Of a stretch of 64,000 bases of DNA, positions 32,645-44,200 are shown piece by piece; positions within the stretch are counted from its first letter, which is position 1; every line of letters starts with the position of its first letter. The stretch is from Arctopsyche grandis. Its lineage: Eukaryota > Arthropoda > Insecta > Trichoptera > Hydropsychidae. The position numbers and the translations under genes are program-made. The notes beneath the pieces are model-generated. The model worked only from the letters and a program-made list of their open reading frames with translations, was not told the origin of the DNA and made no database searches. The DNA lies in the NCBI RefSeq assembly GCF_051622035.1, contig NC_135357.1:20078256-20142255 (forward strand), written 5' to 3'.

Positions 32645-35600
32645 ATGGGTCATTCAAGACTAAGATGGACAACGTTGGTGACGAGCATACTATTTACGTG
32701 TCTATTAACGCCAGCAAGGGCTGTAGTAACCAGTGGAGCTTCGGACAAAGTATCCGTAGATGGTCCACCAGGGCTGATAGACATCCAAAGTGCTGAGGAC
32801 CTTGTTGCAGAAGCCTCAAGTATACCCACCAACTATCTCGCCAAATTCTTAACACGTTGATAACATTGACCGTGTGTGTACACACTCTCGCCCAATCCGG
32901 TTTCTAATTGAATCCGTCAGAAAGAGAGACAAAAAAAAAATAGAAAATCGTCTCGTACGCAAATAGAATCATTTTTAAATTTCTCCACAAGCTATGTGAC
33001 GATGGGTCAATTCGCTTGATTTATACTAGATTTCTAAGTTTTTTTGATTTTTCATAAGCCGATTGAACTTGATCGTTCTGTTTCAGTCGATACACAAAAA
33101 AGGGAAATACCCGGTGGTGGATTGTCCAATTCTTACGGTGAACCAATTCCAGCCGATTCTTATGGACCGCCTCAAGAAGACAATGGGCATGTATTAGCTC
33201 CCCAACCCATTCCAATTTCGGACTCGTATGGTCCTCCCAGTAAGCCAGATCTGGGTAAGTTGGACTTGAATACGCTTAAATTTAAAATCATGTTTTTTTA
33301 TTTACATATATCTTCCAATCGTTTTCCCCCAATTTAAAAGATTATTACTAGAAACATTCAATAGTTCATTTTTTCAATTTTCAAACTTCCCATATATATT
33401 TTTTTAAATTGTCGCTGTTAAATTATCATACATTTTTTACACGTGTACATCTAAGCATATGCAATAATTTTTTTGTATTATTTCAGGTCTTCCAATTCCA
33501 GTTTACGGAGTACCAGATGACCCATCTAATCACATAAAATATCCAGAGCTTCCCCCGGATATTCCACCGCCGATTTCTATCGGTGGTCCACCTCATCAAA
33601 CATATGGTCCACCACAGTTGCCGCACGATATATATGGTCCTCCAAAAGGCGGCATCGGACACAATCATCATTCAATTCATAAAATAAATGGTGGTGGATC
33701 TCAATATCATGGTCCTCCACCTCCTCCGTTATTTGGACCACCAAAACTTCAATATGGTCCTCCGAAAGCTTTATACGGACCGCCAAAACCCCAGTATGGT
33801 CCACCGAAATACCAACACGGTCCTCCGAAACCGATATATGGATTACCAAAACCTCAGTACGGTCCACCGAAGTTACAATACATCCCACCAAAACCTCAGT
33901 ATGGTCCCCCTAAGCCACATTACGGACCTCCAAAATTACAATACGGTCCTCCCAAACCTATATATGGGCCACCGAAAATTCAATATGGACCACCTAAACC
34001 ACAGTACGGCCCACCAAAACCAATCTTCTTACAAAAGCCTCACCCGATTTACGGTCCTCCAATATCTCACATTGAAACTAATCAGGTTCTAAAACCCCTG
34101 TTCCCTATACCTGAAGATACGTATGGACCACCAGGAAAACCAATCGGTTCAGATTACTTTTCTCACCAATTGATATCATCGGATCAAGCTTATGGACCTC
34201 CAATAGGTATTCATCACGGTCCACCGCAACCGGATCCTAATCCTAGACCTGCTCATCCTGGAATTCCAGCTCCACCTACGCCACCACACATTTTATATGA
34301 TGGTTGGACACCAATTCCAGGTCTTGTTTCAAAACCGCACAATGGACATTTCTCTGGAGGACTTCAAGACAATTATGGCCCACCTCCGCCACCGTCACCT
34401 ATAATTGAATCTGATATTATCTCATCATCATTCCATTCATCAGGTAACATAGATGCTGGTTTACATTCTGGAATATCATCTGGTGTTTCCTTGGGATCAT
34501 TCGGAGGAACATCAGGATCATTTGGAGCAACATCAGGATCATTCGGAGCAACATCAGGATCATTCGGAGCACAATCAGGATCATTCGGAGCACACTCAGG
34601 ATCATTCGGAGCGCCATCGGGATCATACGGAACTCCTATTCAATCTGTAGATATTCATTCTATCGGAGGAAGTTCGGATCATTCTCACTCTTCTAATTCC
34701 TTCATATCGAGTGGGTATTCCAGTGTTTCTGGTAATGAAGGCTTGCAAGGAATAGACCTAAATTCAATTATTGGTTCATCACATAGTGATGGAGGAATTG
34801 GTCTACAAGGATCTAAAACAGTATTTGAAGCTCATTACACAGAAGGTGGAAATAGTCATGGAAGTATAGACTCTAGCTCCCACAGTTTGAGTGACAACTT
34901 TGACAAACATGTTGATTCATCGGGAGGTTCAGTTTCCGTCTTACAAAGCTTAGGCTTTGATTTAGGATCAAATGTAGGTTTTAACTCACAGTCCCACTCG
35001 AATTCGATTTCATCTTCTTACGGTGTGCCTTTAGATTCATTTTCGGCAAATGGTCCTTACCCTGGACCGCGACAATTATCTGGGAGCCACTCATTTTCAT
35101 CAGATATTGGTTTAAAACCTCCTAGTGGAATTTATGGTGTTCCACCAGGTGGCAAATATGGAATACCACCACCTCCACCACCACATAATACCTATAAACC
35201 TTCACATCAACATAATCATCTGGCTCTTTCGTATGGTGTACCTTCAGGATCAATAGGTAGTGGAAGTATCCATGCTTTAGGAGCAAGTTCACCGAAACGC
35301 CCCATCAATTTTAGAGATCCAGTTCCATCAGGCTTGTTAGAAAACATTGGGCATACTGTCATACAAAAAGATGTTTTAGGAATAGATGATTCTAACATCC
35401 AAACACAACATACTTATTTACCACCACCTGTACAAGCTCTACCGGAAACGTCGCATTCTTCGTTCTCTAATGAAATATCACATGGCGGAGGTAGCTCCTT
35501 CAGCATACAAGCATCAATAGAGCCTTCAAATCTTTACAGTTTACCGTCTGCAACTAATCCAATAAATTTCCAAAATCATGGAAGTCAACAAATATCAAGT

Positions 35601-36992
35601 TCGGGATATTCGTCATCACTAGATAGCTATAATGCTCCATTTGCTACAGTTAGCGATTCATACGGAGCTCCAAGTATTGAAAATTCAGTTACTACGACTT
35701 TAGATGGTAAAAATATCGTTAAAACAGAAAACTCAGAAACAAATTCTGCACAAGCTGATGCAGCAAGCCTAGCAGCTGCTATTTTAAAGAATTGCCCTTA
35801 TCATAAAGCTTTATATGAGGCTGCCAAAAATGTAGAACAACAAAATCCATCTGTTTTGGCTTCTAGCCTAATTGCTAGTTTGAATTCGGACAGTTCAGAT
35901 TCGAGTAATTCTGCATCCTCGATTACAAATGCTTTTAAGCAACTACCACCAGGAACCAATCTGATAAACTTCAACGAAAACAGTGTCAATTCCAATTCAC
36001 AATCATCTCAACATAATTCTCTATTATCCTTAGAAGAATCTAAATCTGAAAATCAAAAAGGAAAGTCTTTGAACACAGGAGAACAAGCAGCAAATTTCCA
36101 ACAATCCAATCAAAACAGTTTCCAACAATCTCAAAGCATACTTTTGAATTCTGATCAATTTGATCAAAGTCAGATTAATCACCAACAAATATTGAATCAA
36201 AACTTTGGAGTTTTAAATGGCATACATAATATACCAATCCAAGGAAACTTGGGTGCATATACTCTACAAATTCAATCTGCAAATGGTCTAGGACAAAGTG
36301 CAAGTCCTGATGCTATACCACACGAACAAGTACTATCAGAGGGTTTACTTCAATCAATATTACAAGCTATTGAACAACCTCACCAAACTCAAATTATTCC
36401 ACAAGAAACGCCAACTGTTGAATTGCCTCAAAATAATTATTTCGATTTAAGTCAAGCCCAATCAGGATTAGTTCTCCCGGAAGGTTATGAATTTAGTGAC
36501 AATATTAAAAATAATAAAAACGATAACATCAAGCGAGGTGATCAAAATGCAGAAGATGAAGATTCATCTCAAGAAGGATCTGAAGGCGCTCCTGTGATAA
36601 TAGTTGCACCTCAAAATTCTAAAATCAATTCAAAATCATTTTTAGAACAATTCGGAATAAGTAGCAATGAAAATGAGCGAGCACCTGAAATTGTAACCCC
36701 ACTTAATATTATTGATGATAACGAAATTGCTGTGTATTTTAACAGCAACAAAGACGACGATACTTTTGATTATGATAATGAAAATAATCAGGAAAAAAGG
36801 ATTGAAAACCGAGATACCGAAGAAGGTAACTTTACAGATGATTCAACGGAAACTGTAACGGAAATATCAATAGAGACATCAATAAGTGCGACTGATAATG
36901 AATCACAAAAAAATGCCCAACAATATGGAGAGACAAAATCTGAAAAAAAGGGAAAATTCGGTGACAAAATTGTAAAAAAAACAGAAACCTAG
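32645..36992 (+). CDS. Secreted YGPPK-repeat protein, probably cuticular or matrix
   Basis: Model: coding exons 32645-32819, 33087-33254 and 33487-36992, 1282 residues, phases closing. A TTTTCAG acceptor sits directly before the ATG, so upstream exons are non-coding. The first donor (A|GTATAC at 32820) is weak and chosen by phase; the second (GTAAGT at 33255) and both acceptors are strong. Residues 1-26 form a signal peptide ending TPARA. Exon 2 contains SNSYGEP, DSYGPPQ and DSYGPPS. Residues about 190-295 are tandem YGPPKPQYGPPK units, about 450-493 are GSFGATS-type heptads, then Ser/Gln-rich sequence with one short conserved-looking block NCPYHKALYEAAKN (about 880), and an acidic Asn/Glu-rich C terminus. 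DSYGPP and SYGVP wording resembles resilin-like and other insect cuticle proteins. No Rebers-Riddiford or chitin-binding cysteine motif is seen. Exact family not recognised. Confidence 0.8.
33735..34065 (+). repeat. Coding tandem repeat: YGPPKPQ units
   Basis: About a dozen 21-24 base units encode (Q/I/L)YGPPK(P/L). Synonymous differences (GGTCCTCCG, GGACCACCT, GGTCCCCCT) separate neighbours, so the array is old or kept by selection on the protein rather than freshly duplicated. The overlapping frames at 33577-33891 (minus) and 33688-34092 (plus) are shadows of it. Confidence 0.85.
34495..34632 (+). repeat. Coding tandem repeat: GSFGATS units
   Basis: Seven units of about 18 bases, GGATCATTCGGAGCAACA with minor changes, encode GSFGxxS. 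Nucleotide identity between units is high, unlike the YGPPK array, so this array is a recent expansion and likely to vary in length between individuals. Confidence 0.85.
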
Positions 36993-38272
36993 TCTGAAAA
37001 AATATTAGTCTTAAAAAATATAATTTTAGACTACCGATATGTCAAGCTCAATGTCATCTTTATTATTTATTGTAATTTAATTTTAATTTATTTAATTATT
37101 TATGGTTGTAAAAATATTTATTTATGAAACTAACACAAACAAAAAACTTAATCAGCACGCCTATGCATTCCCAACCAATGAAATAGTTACTTTATAATAA
37201 ATCTTATCAATTACCGTGTTCATATAGGTCAAATTAGTGTGTGAATGCCATGATGGAGAGATTTTTTAGTATACTTAAGATTTTATGTATCAGAATAGAT
37301 ACAATACATGTGTAATTATACAAGCGAACCTGAACTCGCGCATGTAAATATACACATGCTCTGAATGTATCACCATTTAAGAATATTTACAGTATTTTTA
37401 ATTAGCCACTGTATTATAGAAATGCCATATATTTATTTATGGTGCGTTTTGTAAACATATTAGTCATAAGTCACAGAGGGTAGCTAAAACCTGAGTGACG
37501 ACTGTATTTTTTATTTATTTTTATGAATGCTATATGTACTGTGTAAAAGTAATAAACTTCGATATATTACACTAGCAAAATATAAGTATCAATAATTAAG
37601 TTTGTTTGACAGTAAATATGTATTTACAATGACGAATATAATTAAAACTATATTTATATTTTTTTAAATAAAAAATTACCAATAATTTCCGAGGAAAAAT
37701 TAAACGCCAATTTATTTCTTTAACACATTTAATCCACAATTTCTTCTACCCATGCAGAATACTTGATATACACAAGTATAAATGTAAATATTCGAATAAG
37801 TTACTTGAAAGCAAGTTGTCTACACTTACAGCAGTAATTGTACAATTTTTTCTAATATTTAAGTATACCTTGGTTTGAATACATACATATTTGAAATTCT
37901 CAAGTTTGTAAACCATTGTTATACTTAACATTTTAAATAACTAGTAACATTCATGAAACATCCTACATATGATGATTAATACATACACATACATATAATA
38001 TGTAGATAATATAATTATTAATAAGTATTTATATAGAAACAACATTCCAGATAAAATTCAAATATTATATTATAAAGAGTTTAAAAATAATGGCGTTTTG
38101 GAATAATACTACTGCTAATAAATTTAATATTTGGTTCATATGTATATGTAATAATATAACGTATAACATAATTGAGTAATTCATATCGTTAATTAATTAA
38201 CTACAATTTTAATACAGTTTTATTCGATATAGTATTTAATAGTAAATACACTTGTATGTATGTAGATACTAT
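36993..38272. other. 3' UTRs and spacer between convergent genes
   Basis: Plus-strand AATAAA-like signals (for example near 37195 and 37549) and minus-strand TTTATT (near 38220) fit the two 3' ends. No additional frame is credible. Confidence 0.55.
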
Positions 38273-41200
38273 TTAACCATCATTAACCAATTTAGTGACA
38301 TAATTGCTTGGAAACAGTCCTGTCATGCCACGTAATTCACCTAAAATTAAACAAAAATTGTAAAAATCTGCTCTAGTTCAATATATACATACATGTACAT
38401 GTAGTAGAAGTATTATTTATGCAAGAGAGTCGTAGAAGTGTGAGTGATGTGGTAGAGGCGCAACTTCATTGTTAATTGGTATAGATATTGATATTGGTAA
38501 GGTGACGATATGGCTTAGGTATAAGAGTATTGTTTACTACAGCTCACATTCACTGACACTACTAGGATCCACCTCAATATAAATGACTTTTACTATACAT
38601 ATGCATGTGCATATACATATGTACCTTGCCACCAGGCAGGATCCTGATCCCTGTTGGTAACAGCAATTATATCATCTTTATCGAAACTCAATTCATCAGC
38701 ATTTTGCGCAGTATATGGGTATAGAGCAATAACCTAAAAATCACATAAAATAGTTATTTTCATTCAAAAAAATGATTACTACATTAACTTGGCTATCTCA
38801 CCTTATCAATTATTTGCTCTTGGGACATGATATCCATTTTTGATGATAAAACTGGTGTGGTGCGACCGGATACTCGACCAGATGATTGCATTATCTACAT
38901 AAAATTAATTTTGTGTTAATAGCGTAAAACGGATGAAATTTTTAATAAAATGTGGGCATCACAATACCTTCACATAACTAGCTGGGAACCATCCAACTTG
39001 ACGTTTGTGTCCTTTAGCTTGCAATTCTCCTTCCCACCAACCACTGTCAGCTTTTTTGCGAATCATGATTAACTGACCTTTTTGAAGAGTTAATTGCTCG
39101 GTACTAAAAGATTATAAATAATAATCATAAAATGTTATATGTTGTATTTAAAATGTACTTAAAATGAAAAAAATTTACGTCGCGTCGATAGGAATTTCAG
39201 TAACCGAAACTAAGTTTCAGTTTGATAGGACCAACGGTGTCTAGTGATCGATTCTGAGTTCGAATCATTCAAAATCTCGAGTTCGGATTTTCGCATGATC
39301 ACAAAACTTCACCTATTATTACTACGTACATAGATAAAGTAAAAATACCTGTTTGCTGTATATGAAGCGAGAGCTTGGGCAATTTCGGGTCTTTTGCCAC
39401 CCCTTCCAGAAACAGAATCGCGTCCAGAGACTGAATCTCTCCCAGAAACTGAAGATCGTCCCCCTACTATCTGTCCAATTGCAGCTGCTACCTGACTAAC
39501 TCCTGCTTCTGTAATGGCTGCTACTTCACTCGATATAGGTGTTGAGGGTTTCTGTTCCTATTTTGAAACATAATACAATTAATTTCAGCGATTTATTTCA
39601 AAAATTAAAACTTTGTATGTATGTGCAAGGTTATCAGCATATTTTTAGCATTGCAGTTATTTCTTTAAAATATGGTGTTTATAATACGTTCCACTTTCAA
39701 AACAATCTGGAACTAATAGAAAGTCGATGTATTCCATTTAGGGATAGTTTTAACAATATTTTACCGGAGCGCAAATTCCGAAGAACAGTAGTTTTAGTTT
39801 TATAGGTACGTAGTACAAACGATATCTATATAATTTATTAATTATTGAAGAATTTTCTAAGACAATTCAAAATCTGTACGTCTCAGCACGATTTTGGAAC
39901 CACTAGCATAAAACAATAAATTTTAGATAAAAATAAGAATGAAAAATTCATATGTACATATATAAAATAACTGACATCATTGAAAGTTTGAATGGGTGTA
40001 GATTCTTGAATACTATTAGCTGATTTTATTTCAGGTACATCATTTGATACGTCGGAAGCATTTTCATCAGTAGTAGGTTGAACGTAATTTGAGGGAAAAA
40101 TTCCAATTCTAGAATAAAAACAGACACCAAGATAATATCATTTCATATTTGATATACACATGTAATGTAAGCACATCCAAGAATTTTTTCTAACCTATCA
40201 CCAATTCGACCGGTCCACCAATCCCCATTTTTCTCAGTAACGAGGACCATATCACCAGCTTGAAATGCTAAATCGCCAGGCTCGTTAGAATTGTAAGGAT
40301 ACGTTGCAACGTATAATCCTTGTCCACCTATTAAAAAAAACATTTATTTTTAATATTAACTAAATAAAGTAAAAATAATTAAAAAAAATATGGTATCAAC
40401 TTGCACATTATGTTTATAAGAATGACAAAAGGCATTTATAATTGACATTTTAAAAAATTAACACATTGTGCAAAAATCAACATAAACATAATTTTGAAAT
40501 GTGATAAAAATAAAAATAAAACCAGTGGTTGCAGCATCTACAGGTTGGGAGTCCTGTGGGACATTGCTTACATCTTGAACAAAATCACCCACAGCTAAAA
40601 TTAATAAGCACATATAACATACATAGACACGCATACATACATATGTATAAAAATATCTCAATTATATTTGATATTAAGATATATTTAATTACAATACCCG
40701 GTAAAGAAGACTGATCTCCTAATCCAGGTTCACTAACGTTTTCAGGAACTTCTACTATGCCTAGAATATAAAAATTATTATTAATATTTAATTATCTTTA
40801 TCATAAAGAAAATAAGAAAAAAATGTTTTCACCTTCAAGCACTGTTTTAGATTCTAAAGATTCACTAACTACGCCAACTACACCAACATCTTCTCCGGGA
40901 GATGTTGCAATTTCAACATAAGATTCCGGAAACCATCCCGAATCACCTGATTTCAAAATAACAATTTTACAACAAATTAAAAAAATATATAATAAAAATA
41001 CAAACTAAAGATTCAAGCATATAACATTTAAAATTCTATTACCTCTACATTTTCCACTGAGCCAACCAGGTTCAGCTTTGACATCAACACACACCATCAC
41101 AGTATCACCAGGTTGCAAAGACAATTCATCAACAGAACGAGCCACAAATTCATACACAGCTCTATATCTTACTTCACCAGATGCAGCAGCAGTTCCTTTA

Positions 41201-44200
41201 AAAATTCCACATGTAATACAATCAATAGACTTTCATCTAAATATAAAATAAATTATTTGCGAATTTAAAAATACCGGCAGGTGGAGCTGTGTCCCATGTA
41301 CTACTAATAGATGATGACGTTTCTGGTGGACCCCAATCTGCAGACGCTGCCGGTGTATTCCATGCATCAGCGCCTAAAAAGTATAAAATCCTATTAGAAA
41401 AAATCAACAAGAACACACTCACTCTCAATTGCAATAAACGCAGATTAATTTAGACCACTTCAATACAATTATTATAATTTTTAACTCATGGATACATTTT
41501 ATACTTAGGAAATATTTGATGGTGCTTGTTAACTCTTGGAGCCCGGGGTGTGTTGAATACGTGTGTATGCTTGACGCCGGGGCATATTTGCAACATTACG
41601 CCAAAACCGTTTGGTAAACAAAAAAGGGCGTAACTTTTTATTTAATGCATATTTCTGTGCGAAATTTGGAGAATTTGAAGAATATTATCTTATCTAAATT
41701 ATAAATGTATAATTTTACAAAAATATTAGCTTTTCGTAAATATTAGCTATAGGTTGCATTTGTTTCAGTACCACCAGTATTAATTGTGCGTAAAATATTT
41801 TTTTCAAATAGGGAATCGGATTATTTTATATCCTTGCGGATGGGACAAGTATTTAGTCTATACAATTTGTTTTTACTAGCTGATCTATCTTGAATTAGCT
41901 CGTTTTCTTTATAGCAGAGTACCTTTATGTTACGCGACATGTAATAATCGAGCTATAGTTATCAAGTAGTGGCGGCTGTATTTTTATACAATTTTATTTA
42001 TTATATCTATTTTCATCGACAATTTTCAACGATAGTAATGTGTTTTATATAATCATCATAAATCATCAGTCGGGTCAGGTCAGGTCAGGTCAGGTCAATG
42101 CAAGTCTTGAATTGGTCATAGATGGCCTCTTTCCGCAACAGCCAGTGATGGAAAGACGATCGACGAGCGGTACAGGCGATGAGATGCCGTTTTTACAAGA
42201 GAAAAGTACAGCCAGAGAAACAACAATGATCAAATGGCAAGACAGATGGAACAGCTCTGAAAAAGGTCGATGGACACACTATCTCATCGGAGACCTAAAA
42301 GCGTGGTGCCAAAGAAAGCACGGTGAACTGAATCACCACACGACCCAAATACTCACAGGTCACGGGTGCTTCGGGACCTTCCTACACAAAATAGGGAAGG
42401 AAACAACTCCGAAGTGCCACCACTGTGAAAACGAGAAAGACGACGCGGCCCACACAACCTTTGATTGTCCGGCATGGGAAGATGACAGAAGTACATTCAG
42501 AACTGCAATTGGCGTAGAACAACTGACGCCGAGAAACATGATCTTCGACATACTGGATAGCGCAACTGCCTGGTCAGCGTGGGAAGCATTTGTTTCCACG
42601 ATAATAAAAAGTAAAGAAGTCGCAGAAAGAACCCGAGAATTTGAAGGTAGAGCCATAAATGGCTAAGATAAATCTGCTTTCCCGAAGCAAAACATGAAAA
42701 TGTGTCCGGGGAGCTGAAGAGTCAAGGGGGTGGGGTTTAGTCGGTAAAAATCCGACACTATCCTCCAGTGCGGGCTGGAGGATGTCTTTGGAAGATTCCC
42801 CACCTCAGACGATAAAAAAAAGGTCAGGTCAGGTCAGGTTAGGGTAGCAGGGGTTCTATGTTAGGTGGATCTAAACAAAAAAATATTACTTTCAAACTGG
42901 AAACAATCTTTTTAAACTTTCACACTTTTACACTTAAAACTAGTCAATATTAATTTTTGGTGTGATATGAATAAAAACATTCACCAGCATGGAGAGGAAC
43001 CATACATTGTTTGCACATAAAAAACGTTTCGTGGCGAATTTTATGTGATTTGCAAACAATACACCGTTTCCTTATATTTTTATTGTTTTTAGTAATTCTA
43101 ATGGGTTCATGGTGTTTTGAATTTCACGTGAGTCTTCCAGATGGATTAATTCGTGGGCACCGAACTGCGGTTGAAGACTGATAAGTTGAAGGGTGAGTTG
43201 AAGTTGTAGGCTGAATTGAAGTTGAAGGCTGAGTTGAATTTGAAGGCTGAGTTGAAGTTGAAGGCTGAGTCAAAGTTGTAGGCTGAGTTGAAGTTGAAGG
43301 CTGAGTTGAAGTTGAAGGCTGAGTTGAAGTTGAAGAATGAGTTTCTGAATGGTTGGACGTTTTGTTCAACCATCCTTTTACCACATTCAACAAGAACTCG
43401 TTGAAGTGTAATTTCGTGTTCGAATTCAAATTTTTGAATACGCAGTAGGAGTTGAAAATTGCCGAATGTAGAAGTTGGAAAAATACTTTTTTTGGCCACT
43501 TTAAAGTTTTTCTATAAATCGGGTTATATGCTAAATATTGATCCGCAAGATCTACAGCATTCATAAAACTATTGTAGTCTATTATACGGGGACGCGACAA
43601 TTGGTTCAAGTCCAAAAGGTTCAATGACAAAATGTACCCGACGATTAGTGCACTGACAAAATGTACCCATGACAAAATGTTCCCGCGACAATTAGTTCAC
43701 GCGACAAAATGTCCACGGAAATAAAGTTCAAGCGACAAAATGTTCAAAAGTCCTAAATTTTCCTATTTATTTAGAAAAAGTAACTTTTTATTGTATTATA
43801 TATATATCTATCGATGTATATGATACTTTTTATCGTATAGATCGCCGATGTTATTAAATTAGTATAAATTACAGGTGTTCTCAACCGCATCCAACATATT
43901 CTTATTTAAATTGAAAAATTACATTTAAGCGAATGTCATTGAATGTCATTTTAAGATGTCATTAAATTAGTTTAAATGTAAGGGGTTCTTAACCGTATCC
44001 AATATTTACTTATTTAAATTGAAAAAAAAATACTTTTTAGGCGTATGAACTGCAGATTACATTGAATTAGAATTAGAATTATATGTCAGGGCTCGTCTCC
44101 AAAATTTTCTTAATTTCAAATGAATAATTTACTTTTTATCATATACATCACGGATGTTATTAAATTAGTATAAATAACAGGTGTTCTCAACCGTATCTAA

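Noticed and set aside
33577-33891. 104-codon minus-strand ORF opposite the YGPPK gene
   Set aside because: It is the antisense shadow of the YGPPK coding repeat; repeats of this kind keep several frames open.
41965-41985. A hAT end (GTGGCGGCTG) inside the Dap160 intron
   Set aside because: Only ten bases agree, no inverted partner or 8-bp duplication was found nearby.
43124-43675. A free-standing gene encoding a TQPSTS-repeat protein
   Set aside because: Upstream it has the piggyBac [15 protein letters not shown] block and downstream, in the same frame after a TGA, the piggyBac cysteine domain. It is part of the dead transposase.
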